A DNA stretch of 64,000 bases from Pegea sp. RAD2-039. Taxonomy: Eukaryota > Chordata > Thaliacea > Salpida > Salpidae. The position numbers and the translations under genes were made by a program. Below, one piece after another: positions 11,285 through 24,200 of this stretch. Position 1 is the first letter of the stretch. Each line of letters opens with the position of its first letter. The stretch covers positions 1,364,001 through 1,428,000 of the forward strand of contig JAQGEQ010000263.1 of NCBI GenBank assembly GCA_034620365.1, written 5' to 3'. The notes below the pieces were generated by a model. That model was not told the origin of the DNA. It saw nothing but the letters and a program-made list of their open reading frames with translations, and did not search any database.

Positions 11285-14200
11285 TCATTTGATCAACTTA
11301 TCTTTTCGCGATAAAACTTCACCATATGCTGACGTCATCTGCAAATATATAAAATAAAGTGACGTCACCATCTACGTCACCATAACTTACATGAGTTTCG
11401 AGTGTTGATCGACGTGTGACGTCACTAACACGCGATAACACCTGAATAGCAAACGAACACCATTTTTCAGCTACATTTCCGTCGCTACTGGTTCCTAATA
11501 ACTGAATTCCAACATTCCAGCTTTTCACAGTCAACCACAACGCGTCATCATCGCGTTGTTTGCTGACGTCATTTTGAAGTGATCGATAAACGTCATTAGC
11601 AAAACGCCATGCGTCGTCATATGACGTCACATCCGCGTGATTTGCTTCGTTGATACTCAATTCAATCAAATATCGCGACAAGTTGCTAGAATCGTTGATA
11701 AAATCATCAACCGATGAAATGATGACGTCATACTCACCTGCGTCGCGCGATTAATTTATCATCTGATTGTTGTTGTAACTTTTCATCAATCTTTGCGATT
11801 GCTGACGTCAGAGCACTTTTACACAGCGCCACCTGGTGGCCTGGTCGCTCTAATGCAACCGCTGTAATGATGACGTCATCAGATGATGTCACAAACGCTA
11901 AATGACGTCACAAACCTGCAACAGTTTCAAAAGTGGAAATATCAGCAGCAGGATGACGTAGTAATTGCTGAAATACGTCATCAATATCGCGATTGGCTTG
12001 ATCGCGATGTAATTTACAACTAGCTGATAGTTGATATAGCAACAACAACACGAAACTCCGGTCTGTGACGTCATCAACGACGTCATTTAGCTGACGACAG
12101 ATGTCGCGACAAACCAAAACTTCTGACAACACGTGACTGAAACAGGTGACGTCATCACGGTCGTCTTGACGAAGAGCAATTGATAGTGAACTTCCGATAC
12201 GCATTATTGAGCACGCTTTCATTCGTAATAAAATATTTTCGTTTTTTGGTAACAATTTAAGCAACTAAAACAAATAATGACGTCATTAAGACGTAAGCTA
12301 CAAGTGACGTCATCAGTACCTCGAAACAAATACCGAAAAGTCGTTTCATTGTGACGTAATCCTCATCAACATCCAATGCAACGTTCCAAGCTGTAACATG
12401 ATGACGTCACTACCACGATGACGTCACTAACACGATAACTAATGATTACTTACCAACTCTCATGAACCAATCAGTTTCTTTCTTCAAATTTTCGTTCATT
12501 TTTGTCTCTTTTAACAGCTGTAAAGAAATTCGATTATTGATGACGTCATAACCGCGATGACGTCATCACCTCCAGAGCGTCATTAATGACGCCGATAGTT
12601 AGTTGCATGAAATCAGATTTGGCAAAATCGTCTTTCTTCTGTGACGTCAGATACAATCGCGTCAACAAGCGATGAGCGACTAATCGCTCTTCTACTGATG
12701 ACATCATACACATATGACGTAGTGCAGCAACTGCTACGTCACGTTGATCGCGTTCAAACGCGATTTGAGCCGCTAAACACACCAATCCAAGTTTGGTGCC
12801 AATTTCGTCATCAGTGACGTCACTTGTCACTGGTTCATCACATGACGTCATCATCACATCGATAGTTGCTGCCGCTAATATGATGATGTCACGAGTAGAT
12901 GACGTCACTAACGCGCGAACTTACCTGCTTCTTGATCAGATTTAGCAATTTGAACTTTAAGTTTAAAGAAATTGGATAATACATCGCGTGGACACGTCAT
13001 CACCGCTTCTTCTGCTGCTTCTTCCGCCTATTAATCAAATGATGACGTCATTGATAAAGTATGACGTCATCAGCATCACCTGAGCCACTTGTCCAAGTTC
13101 TAGAAAGCAACTGCATTTGTTACGTAGCAACTTTGCGATATTTGTGACGTCATCAGTAGCAAAGAAGGGCCGCGATGCTTCATACCACGTGATACTTGAC
13201 TCCCAATCGTTCATATCGCGACAATTAGCTGCTTGTTGCCATAGTAACGCTTGAAACAGCTTTCTGACGTCATTATCGTTATAACATTGCAAAATTTCTT
13301 CTCCTAATAAAGAAAAGTTTTTTTTTTGCCGCTTGAAGATGCTAAAGAGCACCTCGAAGAAAAGTTTGAGCAAATTGAAGTCGATCACATCGCGGTAATC
13401 GCGTCATAGAAGCGTTGAAACGCTCGAAAATGATCCTGGAAATATGTTGAGATGTTTTGAAACGAACTGAGAGTTGTTCTAAACCCCAATCACATTCTTG
13501 ATATCTTTAAACAGGGATTTGAGAAGGGGGGAGAGGGCAGGGGGTGAATTACTTGTGATGTCGATTAAGGTAACGACAAGCAGACAACGCGATCGCGATA
13601 TCCAGTTCCGGATGTTGCAACAAATCACCTAGCAACGCTTTCAAACCATCTACGTTATCACATTCGCAATTAATTCGCAACCTACACAGAAATATTCATT
13701 CGATGTTTGAAAAGAAAACATTTTTGGTCATTATCAAAATAAAAAGGCGAGTTAATAAGACGCGCGCGGAAAGATGTACAAATCGCGGATTAGATGTTGA
13801 CGTCATTTGAAGGAAATCTTCGATAGATTTCTGGTGTGGAGAAAATCGACTTCTGATCTTGATCTTTATTTTTGATCAGGTCTTCATGAGAAACGGCCAA
13901 ATTTTCCGTCACAAATTTATATTTCACTTTCGGTGTTTCCCCTTTTATCTTATTACGAATTTTCCTTCGATGAAGAGCTGGACTCCCTTCTGGAGTATTT
14001 GGTTGGCTTCTTGTTTTCATCTTTTCCATCTTGATCTCTTCTATTTCGCGACGTCGTTCAGCCGCTTTTCGATTCCGAACGTTCCATGACGACGCTCGTT
14101 GCCAGGGACGATCACTTTCAACAAATTGCTTGCGCTGAGGAACCGGTGACAACTGGTTGCTTCCGCCGGCTTTTGGTTCTTCTGTCACGGCCAATTTTTG

Positions 14201-15640
14201 CGGAATCGTCCGAATCAAATCATTCATGACATTTTCAAAGCAAGGGGAACCACCAGGCATCACGTCACTGCACTTTTTTGTTGCTATTGGAACGCTGGCA
14301 GACGTCGCGCGTTCCATCGCAATCGAATGAAGCCACGAAAGCAATGTGATTGCTTCTTCAAACTAGTTGGTCGCTTTTTACAGTCAAATAGCGCCACCAA
14401 GCGACAACATAGAATTGTGACAAATATTTGCCAAACACTTAGTTGTCATGGTGACGTATACTAACTCACATCAAATAGCTACTGGCAGGATGATTAAAAA
14501 GTAAGTGAGATGATTCGGCGCTTTTTAAAGCTTCAATCGAATTTCCAGATTCCCATTGTACGTGAGCGAGAAGACGAAGCGTTTTCGCCTGCAATTACAG
14601 CGCGATTATGCAAATGAATCACGTGATTATCGACTGACATTATTGGCGTTGTTGTTGGTGACTTTTTGGCCGATTTCTAAACTGAATTTCAGCAAATTTT
14701 CGGCTTTTTCCAACAATTTATCAGTTGCAGCTTTCAAACCTAAATTATAAGAGACACAAGTGATAAGAGTGTCATCGGCGTGTTCTAATGTCTTAAGCTG
14801 TTTCATTATCGCTTCCATTGCGTCATAACGACCAAGATGAAAATACTGCAATCAAAATGATGAGTTTTGTTTCAATGGTTGCTATCGCAACACACAGCTC
14901 CAAGTAGATAGCAACCAATCTTAGCTTGATAGCTCATCAATTGCTCATTGCCAACCACTTGAGGCATCAACGAGCTTAAAATACGTTCCGCTTCACTGAA
15001 CTCCTTCAAATCCAACTGACTTTTTGCTGTTTTCACTCCCATCTGACGTCACATATGAATGACGTCATCAAAACGTAAATGTCAATCACTTACCATAAGG
15101 ATTCGATTACGATAAGTTTCTGTGGAGTTTTTCCCGCTGATGTTAAAAAGATTACAAGTAATTAGCTTGAAACAGAGGAGTCTTATGGATGTTAAGGTCT
15201 TTGGAGTCAGATTAGTGGAAGATCGCGTGAAGACGATCGCGTTCCATAAACGAACTACAATTTCATCCAACTGGAAATTATAAAGTTGTTAAAATATTTT
15301 GAATTTTTGAAATTTATCAAAAAAGATGAAATCAGATCTTGTAATCATCAAAAGAAGATTTATATGATTCAGTTTTTGATTATTTAAATTTCATTAAAAT
15401 AAATTTCATTTAAAGTTTTGTGAAATTGTGACAATAAAAAGACCTGTCGGCAAAAAAAAGTGATTTTCATCATTTGCTGATTGGTTAAAGGAATTTGAGA
15501 AATGTCTTGAAACCATTTTGATGCAAAAACTTCTTCAACACTTTCTATCTTCTTCCAAACTGATTCATCTGAACATGTTGCATCTTCTACAGCATCAGTA
15601 ATACCTACACCACAAGTGACGTCAGCACAAGTGACGTCAT
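11240..15640. repeat. Cluster of dispersed TGACGTCA octamers (TEX11)
   Basis: Roughly 32 exact copies in 4.4 kb, usually extended to TGACGTCATCA or GTGACGTCAC, placed in introns and inside exons with irregular spacing. Confidence 0.9.
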
Positions 15641-15703
15641 TGTATAAAACTTACACTCAACTGAGGCACCAAACGAAAAAAGTTTTCCATCAAAGGATTC
15701 CAT
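11285..15703 (-). CDS. TEX11: Meiotic crossover protein TEX11/ZIP4/SPO22
   Basis: TEX11 is a TPR-repeat ZMM protein that promotes synapsis and crossovers in meiosis. Exons recovered in order include 15655-15703 (ATG), 15444-15604, 15094-15270, about 14898-15042, about 14630-14847, 14470-14588, 13553-13681, then exons near 13350-13440, 13080-13300, 12546-12908, 11930-12264 and 11385-11681, and a final exon ending TGA at 11285-11287. Diagnostic strings are a VRLWNAIV-type start of the SPO22 region, AKTLRLLA, FQALLWQQAANCRDMNDW, LVCLAAQIAFERDQ and LWLTVKSWNVGIQL with AEKWCSFA. The gene carries about 30 copies of TGACGTCA in introns and exons. Several internal exon ends are not settled. Confidence 0.92.
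13790..14317 (-). CDS. Possible nested gene in TEX11 intron, 175-aa basic protein
   Basis: A single open frame with an ATG at 14317-14315 encodes about 175 residues and a stop at 13790. It lies inside the 788-bp TEX11 intron 13682-14469 on the same strand. The flanking TEX11 exons join in frame across it (AT^G), and the joined protein matches TEX11 without a gap. The open frame cannot be a simple cassette exon, because its frame does not fit the two-base phase and it ends in a stop. The product is hydrophilic with a charged RNRKAAERRREIEEIKMEK segment (likely helix), a TPEGSP site and a KVKYKFVTE stretch. I recognise no family. It could be a real nested gene, an alternative terminal exon of TEX11, or chance. 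Confidence 0.5.
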   Translation of the reverse strand: MERATSASVPIATKKCSDVMPGGSPCFENVMNDLIRTIPQKLAVTEEPKAGGSNQLSPVPQRKQFVESDRPWQRASSWNVRNRKAAERRREIEEIKMEKMKTRSQPNTPEGSPALHRRKIRNKIKGETPKVKYKFVTENLAVSHEDLIKNKDQDQKSIFSTPEIYRRFPSNDVNI

Positions 15704-16966
15704 TAAGTTCAAATAGATTTTTTAAAATATTAAAAATTTGTTCCACAAAAAAATAAATTTTTAGCTAAAGACAAAGTTTCGGTGAAAAATTATTAAAATT
15801 GTAACTAAATCTTTTTAGTGTTTCCCTTTAAGTTTATTAAGTTGAAAAATTTATAATAATATAAATTGTAACAGTAGATATTTGATAATTATGCATATTG
15901 AATTTTAAAAATGTAATATGAAAAGATTAAACAACAATTTATTGGAAAATTTAATTAATAATTTACGTAAAATACAATGATGAAAGAGAAAACATTGAAA
16001 GTGTAAAGTAAACATCTTTAGATACATATGGAAAAAAATGTCAAAAATGTTTTCAAAAATATCTAAATGTTTTTTATAAATATACAAATAAATAATTAAC
16101 GCAAATAGTTAAAAAGTTTAACAATTAACATGTCATTAATACGTCTTTGACAACTTTGTTTTCATTTTGAAACAAAACTTCTTTTTTCATTTTAAACGCA
16201 GGCTCATATTAATCAAAAATAATTTTGATAAATACAAAACTTAATGAGCAAACAACAACAAAAAGCTTTTACATGGTAAAAAAAACGTTTTAAATATTTT
16301 AATGGAAAATAAGAAAGTAATTTCAAGGTATGAATGAAAATTTGAAATAAAAAGTACCAATAAAATCGGAAGCTAAAGATAATTTTGAACAAATAAATAG
16401 AAAATGACAAAATTATTTAAATAGTTTGTTGAAGTATTTGTTGCAAAAATATATTGAAACACAAATTTCATCATTATTTCTGCTTTAAGAAATAATTTTT
16501 GATTGACGATATTTTCAAAGTTTGACTTTTACAACTGGTTTTCTGGTATAGTAGAAGTTTCTAGTTTCTAAAATTAAATAAGTTGCGATCAAATTAAGCA
16601 TATGCTGAATAATTTTATGTTTAATCGAAAACCATTATTTTTTCAATTAATGTAATTGACTATTTCGTTAAAAGTTCGAGTTTTAGTGGTTAAATCATTC
16701 TAATGTAGCAAAAATCAAATCGCTTTTATAAGTTCTTGTAAATAAAGTAAAGTGTCAACTTTGAGTGTTTCTATGGAAATGTAAAGAGGCATTTACAAAG
16801 AAAAAAATCTTTGGAGCATACAAGAGCGTTTTTTTATACTACTTGAAGATTGTCGTAAACTAAGGTTGGACGTGTACAGCAAATTCACCACTAGTTTAAG
16901 TTTAATTTAGCTTTATCAAAGATGTCACAATTTGTTGTAATTCAAAATTAATATAGTTCAGACAGA
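15704..16966. other. Divergent intergenic region TEX11 / SEA-like gene
   Basis: AT-rich. It should contain both promoters. No exon-like sequence or recognised motif is visible. Confidence 0.4.
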
Positions 16967-19195
16967 ATGAATAAATTAATTTTGATTTTTTTTATTTGTC
17001 ATCAATTTGAAACAGGTGTGTGATTAACGAAATTTGTTTTCTATAAACTTTAAACTTCTGTTTCTAGCTTCTACATTTAGTGGTAGTGGTGAATCAGGAG
17101 AAGGAAGCGGTAGTCTGCATCCGAAGCATTATTCAACTTCACAAGATCAAACTACAACAACTCTTCTTCCTACATCATCAACTGATGTTCTTGTAACATC
17201 TAAAAAAAGTCCTTCAGGAGAATATTTTCACTTCTACCAACCACATCACTTAGTTACACTTAAAGTTTCAGTCAACAGCGACGTTTTAAAATTAGAATCA
17301 GTTTTTAGGAAATATTTAGAAAAAAAACTGGACGAAATCTTTACATCTTACAAAGATGATTATAAAGTAAGACTTCATTTCTAAGTTAATCTTGAAATGT
17401 TAAAAAAATCATTTTTAGGTGAAAATCTGCGAGGTGGAAAAATTTGATGGGAATCTTATTGAATTGAGATTTATTTTGATGCAAAAATTGAAAATAATTG
17501 ATTCATTAAAAGTTGTTGAAATGCTCAGGTTTGTTTTAAAGAATATGAAAATGATTTTGTTAAAACCTTATATAACTTTGTTTTTATTCTACTTGTTAAA
17601 CTACTTTAATCCTAATTTGAAATATTTTGTTTAAAATTATTTTTTAACTTTTAAATCGACAAAAATTCATTTTTTTTTTGGAAATAAAGTTTGTGTTTTT
17701 TAGAAAAAAAACTTTGAAAAAACTTTCAGCTGATTTGAAAATCAAAATTTTAGAAATAAAAAGTTTTGATAAAAAAGAGAAAAATTTCCTAATTGGTAAA
17801 AAACATTTAAACTTCTTCATTTAACTAATTTTTATTAACTTGAAACCTAATTTAGAACTTTTGATCTGCATTGGAATTTTTGTGGCAGTCTTCGGAGCTT
17901 TGACATCTTTCATAATTTGGACTTTGTTGTCAAAAAGAAGAAAGCACAATGTAAGTAATACAAGAGATAAAGTTGATGTTGTAGTTGATTAACACAGATT
18001 GTACCAATCAAATCAAACGTGGAATTATCTGAAAGATCCGCTTTACAACAAGCTACATCTTTAGACTCTTTAAGAGTTTTCTCTTCTAAGGATCAAACGC
18101 AGGAAGCTTTTCCGATGACAGTAGAAGACTGGCTCAAGTGAGTGACGTCATCACGAGTTGATTCTTAATCATTTATGTTTAGTGGCGACACAGGAGTAAG
18201 CAAGAAGGAGGTGAAAACAGCAGAAAGATCAGTCCAAACAAAGAAGATGAAGCAAGAGAGTTTATATCTTGATCCCGACAACTGGTTGAAGCCAGAGATT
18301 TATGAGTTTCAACTCCAGGTGTGAAGTTTTATTTAAATTTTTTATTTAAAACTTTGTTGTGATTAGCAAATAGAAGAACAGATTGCCTCTTTATCAACAA
18401 ATCATCATCAATCTCCAAATGAATCTATCTTCAATCATACTTATCAGAGTTTACCGGTAGCATCTTTTGTTTGTTTATTCAAATATTTAAACATTTAAAT
18501 GGCCGATCAGATTTCCCCACCTGACGAACAACAAACTGAAGATAAAGCAACAATAACAATGAAAACAATAACAGAAGAAAAAGGAGTTACTACAGAATAT
18601 ACAGAAATAGAAACAAAAGAAAAGTCCACAATAACAAATGTAGTGGCAGCAGAAAACAAAGCCACAATAACAAGAAAGAAAACATCAAAAAACAAAGAAA
18701 CAAGCACAAAAGGTAGCAAGGATCAATTGTGATGATCTAATTCTAATTTTGATTTTAATTAGAAAACAAGTTGGTGGAGAAAGGTGATCAAGTAAAAGAA
18801 GAGGATTATTTGGAAGATTTAAGAGTTTTAAATGAAAAGAGAAAAGTAAAATGAGAGTGGGTGAAGACAATTTCTGATTTTTAATTTTACAGAAAGAAAA
18901 AGTGAAAAGAAAAGAAAATTTATTTCCAGAAATTGTTGATAAAAAAGGAAAAATGAGGAGGTTGAAACTTCTTCGTAAACTTGTAACAAATAATCAAAAT
19001 GATGTTTGTTGTAGGAGGAGAGAAAAGATGAATCAAGCGCGCGCTGAGTTAGATGCAATCTTAGGAGGCTCAGAGACACCGGTGGTTAGCTCTGAATATG
19101 AAGATTATCAGGTGATAAAATTGAATCTTTTAAATCAATTTTGATGAAGTTATTTTCAGATGAGAAACCGTTTGAAATGGCAAATTAAAGATTAA
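16967..19195 (+). CDS. Single-pass membrane protein with Ser-Gly stretch and SEA-like domain
   Basis: Twelve exons join to about 516 residues: 16967-17015, 17068-17366, 17419-17528, 17704-17795, 17856-17950, 17998-18137, 18183-18318, 18367-18456, 18511-18712, 18763-18845, 18893-19111, 19160-19195. Frames are consistent across every junction. A signal peptide (MNKLILIFFI) is followed by SGSGESGEGSGS, the kind of Ser-Gly/acidic run that accepts glycosaminoglycans. Then come a Thr/Ser-rich segment, a SEA-like region of about 100 residues, one TM helix (LLICIGIFVAVFGALTSFII) and a stop-transfer SKRRKH. The cytoplasmic tail is long, Thr/Lys-rich then Arg/Lys-rich, with RRREKMNQARAELDAIL near the C-terminus. 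I do not recognise the family. A KIAA1549-like protein is a weak possibility. Confidence 0.85.
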
Positions 19196-19200
19196 ATAAA
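19195..19200 (+). promoter_or_regulatory. Polyadenylation signal overlapping stop codon
   Basis: AATAAA begins at the last base of the TAA stop of the SEA-like gene, giving a 3' UTR of only a few tens of bases. Confidence 0.65.
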
Positions 19201-19224
19201 AATTCCTTTTTCAATTTTCAACTT

Positions 19225-19230
19225 TTTATT
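19225..19230 (-). promoter_or_regulatory. RLIG1 polyadenylation signal
   Basis: AATAAA on the minus strand, 10 bp beyond the RLIG1 stop at 19241. It faces the AATAAA of the convergent neighbour 25 bp away, so the mature 3' ends must abut or overlap. Confidence 0.65.
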
Positions 19231-19240
19231 CTGTGAGATA

Positions 19241-20574
19241 TTAGACACTGATTTTAGATAAATGATGCAAAGACTCAAATCTCTTTCCATTAGAGTCTCT
19301 TAAAGTTTTAAAAAAATCTTTTTCATCTTTATGATGTTGAGACTGGAGTCGAACTGTGATTGGACGATTTGAAAAGGAAGTAAGATGTTCTAGAGGCCAC
19401 TTCAAGTCCAGATGATGGCGATGCAGCTAAAAAGAAATAAAATGAAAAAAAATAGAAAAAATTGAAGAAAAAACCTTGAAAAGGGAACCGTCTGAAAAAT
19501 GCCAAACTAAACCCTCAATTTTGCTTCTAACATCTTCATCCATAAACCAATCCTTTATCTGACCATAACTGATGTCTAAATCTGGAATATGAACAGCAAT
19601 TGAACCGTGCTCTACCAGGAAATGAAAAGGTTTTTGTTTGTTTCCAACATCTAAACAGATACAATGAACAATTTGAAAATTTGAACTTTTTCAACTCACT
19701 GTACGGATTCCCATTCACATTTGTACCAACTAACTCAAATGTTTTTCCTTTTAAATCACAAAGTTTTAAATCTACTAATTCTAGTTCATCTCCAGAAGTC
19801 TGAATGACTAAAACACGATCATTTTCAACCACTTGGTGGTGCCAAACATATTGTTTACAATCAATTGAAATTGGAACCCAACCTACAAAACTGAAATTGA
19901 TTGAAAAGTTGAGCTTTGAACAACCTTTTACCAACTATATGACGGTTGCAGACGGCAAAAGACTCATTTGATGGTTCATTAGATGATGAGGAAGCAGGAA
20001 ACCATTCAAGTGGGACACTTTTCATGTCTTTATTATAATCTAAGTTGAAAGTTGGTTGCTGATCCTGAAATTTATAGAAAATGAGATAAAAAGATGATAG
20101 GAAGAATTTTGTTGGTAATTTACACTTGTTCCACTCAAATACCATTCATAATATTTGTTCATATGTTTTTTGAGTCTTTTTTCTGCTGCTTTGTTTGGTT
20201 TTTTATCTAATCTTGCAAATAAACTTGCTACACCTAAATAATTACAAAATTTTAGTTAATTTTTATAAACTGCAAAGTCTAAAAACTTGAAAACGAAGAG
20301 TTTATTAAATGTCAGCTGATAACATCGCAGTAAGTAGAAAATATTAAAAAAGTCAAATACCTTGATGATCAGATATAAAGCAGCAAGTTCCATCCAATTT
20401 TTCAGTTACTATAAACTCACATTTTGATTCTATTAATGATTTATAATTTTTGCAAAGTTCTTTAGAAGCAACACATTTATAATTTTGTCCAGGTCGCTTT
20501 GAGGATTCACTTTTTATAATATTAGATTCAAAAATACAGGATACTTTAGATTGAATAGGATTTAATTTACTCAT
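19241..20574 (-). CDS. RLIG1: RNA 5'-phosphate/3'-OH ligase 1 (C12orf29 family)
   Basis: RLIG1 is a metazoan ATP-dependent RNA ligase that auto-AMPylates on a lysine and joins 5'-phosphate to 3'-hydroxyl RNA ends. Six exons (20361-20574, 20124-20233, 19932-20064, 19700-19882, 19475-19650, 19241-19426) join to about 333 residues (human 325). The nucleotidyltransferase motif TEKLDGTCC places the catalytic lysine near residue 59. FARLDRKPNK-type sequence (here ARLDKKPNKAAEKR), VGWVPIS, ELVGTNVNGNPY, a VEHGS-type motif and KIEGLVWHFSDGSLFK with LHRHHLDLKWP follow in family order. The third exon ends ATAGTTG^GTAAAA. All catalytic motifs are intact. Confidence 0.96.
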
Positions 20575-21284
20575 CTTTGTTAAAATTAAGCTGAATATGA
20601 TTCAAAATGTTAAAACAGTTGATTAATATACTTAGATTTGAAAATACTCATTATTAAGAAAAGCATCTGACAAAATGTTACATACTTTTCATTAATAAAT
20701 GATTTATAACTAAAAAAATAATTATTTAATGTATAAAAATGTTATAAATAAAGGAGACAATGTAATAAAAATTAAAAAGCTATTCTTAAATTGTTTGTTT
20801 AATGAGAAGGTAAAATTTGGTTTATTATTTTATGAAAATTCACAAATTAAAATTTGTTTCTAATCTGAAAAACTAGAAAAAAGTTTGATTGGATTTATAT
20901 TATTATTTTAACCAACTAAACTACACACAAACGCGTGTTAAAAACAAAATCTTTAAGACTCGATATTCAAAATGAACAAAACAAATGAAATGTTGTTTTA
21001 TTTAGTACTTATTTTTGGTAACGTTATCCAATTAAATAAAACTTTAAAAAATTGTTTAAAGTATGAAATTAATTTGAATATACAAATAAAGATAATATAG
21101 TTTCATTATAAAACGTGAGATAATAACTCAAAAATGAACACAATATTTCATAAATCATTTTTTTTCGAAAATTAATATTCCTATGAATGAGTAAGGTTTA
21201 ATCACTTCAGATTTATATTCCTCTAAATCTAAAAAAATTACATAATTTTAATCTGGTAAACATAGAGATATCAGCTTAAAATCT
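20575..21284. other. Spacer between RLIG1 start and dipeptidase 3' end
   Basis: Very AT-rich, no exon seen. Both flanking genes are on the minus strand, so this holds the RLIG1 promoter and the dipeptidase 3' UTR. Confidence 0.4.
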
Positions 21285-24200
21285 TTATCCGGTTCGACAA
21301 TCACTTTCAACCAGCTTAGAGTCGATCCAATCTTCAGCAGGTTGTTCTGACCTTTGAAGATCTTGAGCAATAACTTCATTTTCTCGTAAAACTCGTTTAA
21401 TGTTTTCTCCAGAAATCTTTTTGATTTCATTTCTAGTCCATCCCCTTTCTAGTAACTCAACCATAAGATTAGGATATTTTGAAACGTCTTCCAGTCCAGT
21501 AGGTAATCTACAAATATAAAATTGAATTACTAGTAACAAATAAAATTCATATATGACTATTTGATCAGGATAAAATTTCGTTTTTAAAGAAATTATAAAT
21601 TTAACGGCTTTAGAATTACTAGTAATAATAAAACCTGCTTCGGCCCAGAACGGCCATGCTGGATGTGTTATGAGTGATAATGTTAAGAACAAAGCAAAAC
21701 ACAGTGAGATGAAAAATAAGTTACTTATAGAGAAATACAAAATAAATTTTTTAAGGAAACCTCGAAACACCGTCGTAATCTCCACCAATTCCTAGGTAAT
21801 CTACTCCAATAAGTTCTTTTATGTAGTCGTAATGATCTGAAAGTTGTTTAAATGAAGTAGTAAGCTTAAAAGGAATAATATTCACTCACCTGCTACTTGA
21901 GACAGCGTTGCGTTACTACCACAATTGATATAACCATTATAGAAGTTGATCATTATAACTCCTTGATTTTGTTTCTAAAAAAGTTCAGAATTAATCTATA
22001 TTTAGCAACCTAGAGATTATTCACCAGAAGAAGTAGAATGTTATCAGGAACATTTCTCATGTGATTACAAATAGCTCGCGCACTGCTGTGACTGTAGATG
22101 ACCGGTGACCTCGTGATACTAAAGACATCTGTCATCGTTTTGTCGGACACATGAGCTAAATCAATGAGCATTCCTAATCGATTCATTTCCAATACAACTT
22201 TCTGGAAAAAAAAGATTTGAATGAGTTCCCGAACAACTTTTTCTCAGCTCAATTTTAATTAAAATGCCAAAATAGTAGTTACAGCCGTCTTCATGAGTTT
22301 TCTGAATGATTTAAGATACAAAAAGACATTTTATCAAACATAGTTTACTTACAATAGTATCAGATCAAGAAAAAATATCAAAACAAAGACAAAAAGTAGT
22401 TTGAAAAGGTTGAAAAACAAGAAATTTTGAAGAGGAATAATTTATGAATCTTTTTTGTAGGAGGATACATTACATCAGATGTAGGTTTGATGGTCAATCT
22501 CACGGACTTCAATAAATCGTTCAGAAGATTTCAAATACTAATCAAATTTTTGATTAATACTCTCTCAAAGGGGTAGAAATTTTGGTGTTCTCTACAAAGC
22601 AGAGAAGGTTTTAAACTTCCAGTTTAGCAGCAGATCATTAAATTCTTTTTGTTTTTTGTTGAGTTGTAAAACCAAAGATTACAAACTAATGCAGATTTTA
22701 TCTCAAAAGAACTTAATAGATTTTCTTAAACATTAAAAGAAATCCTTATTTCAGGGATAAATTTAATTTTATCTTTTTAAAGTAGAGACATGAAAATTAC
22801 TTTTCCGAAATCTGTTAAACCTTCAGATGGTTTGTCAGTGTTGAATGCTGTGGCCCTGAAAAACATTTAATCTTCATTTTATTGATAACAAAATTATTTC
22901 TAAGTACCAAGGAATATCGCAACTATGTGTCAGAGTTATATAACGAGCTCCCAACTCGTACAGAATCCTCAATGTTCCTAGAGAGCTATCAATCATGTGA
23001 CCTCCTTCCACCCCAATTGTCGAGGCAATTTTCCCTTCATTTTGAGCTGCTTCAATTTCTAAGTAAAAATTCAAATAAAATTTTAAAAATTTCAAAACTT
23101 TAAATGATAATAATCAATAGCTGAAAGAAGATTTATGAAAAAATATTCAAGTAATATTTAAAGTTCCTAATTAAACTTTCATACATGTCAAATATTTCGT
23201 TCGTAATCATAAGTTGACTAAGTACCTTTTGGTACAGTAACAATCTTTTATAACTATATAATTATTATCATTTATTAATATGTATCAACAGATGTCGCTT
23301 TATTTGTTCTTCTAGGTAACTTAGGCTAGCAGGTTTACATAAATACATTGATGGAAGTAAACACACGCCACGAACAGTCCCTATAAGCCAGGAAAGACAA
23401 AAGCAGGACCATATTTCATAGTTATGGGGCATGATGGTCGTAGATAATATTAAAGAGTGAAAGTAAACAAACTTGTTTGGAAAAATTTTTTGGAAAGTTT
23501 CAAATTCAGTTAAGCATCAAATTTTTATTCCAATGTCAATTATTAATTAATTTATTATATAAATATTTATTTTGTTATCTTTGGGTTTGTTTATAACTCC
23601 ATAAACAAATAAATTCATGTATAGTTAGTTTTGTAAACATAAATTTATTTTTTAAACTACTGAATTCAGTTGACAATTCGTAAAAAAAAAACTTTGGTTC
23701 TAAAAGCATAAAATCCAAACCATCAACTGTGGAAGTAAAAACCAAATCATCTGGATTATTGGCAACCATTCTTTTGATGACATCAATTTGTTGTAGCCCT
23801 TGTCTAACTGCATCTTTTCCTTTTGAAGAACAGGGGACATAGCAAGACCAAAACTAAATAACTTTAGGTTAAGTGCTGAAGAAACAAAACCTCACAACCT
23901 ACTTGACCTCCGACCCTGCCTTTTTTCAATCTTGGAATATCTGTATGACCAGAATACAATGCTGTGAGATCAGAGTCTAAGTCTACATCATTAATTGCGT
24001 TGTTAAAAACAGATCTTAAGCTCCAAGGCCAATCATTGTGACTAAAACAAACGTTTTGATGTAAAATGGCTCATAATAATTTACACAAAGCTTGAAAAGT
24101 TAAATCGAAATAGTATCATTTAAGGCAGCGATCTAATTAGCTTATTGATTCACTAAACATTTGTAAATACGATCACAACAATTTGTTTCTTTGAAACTAC

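Noticed and set aside
18507..18719. Minus-strand open frame opposite exon 9 of the SEA-like gene
   Set aside because: Antisense shadow of a Thr/Lys-rich coding exon. The Val/Phe/Ser-rich translation is the expected mirror.
23575..23720. Extension of dipeptidase exon 4 into the following sequence
   Set aside because: Family alignment requires splicing at GAT G^GTTTGG (23721) to the IEAAQNEGK exon. The extension is intronic.
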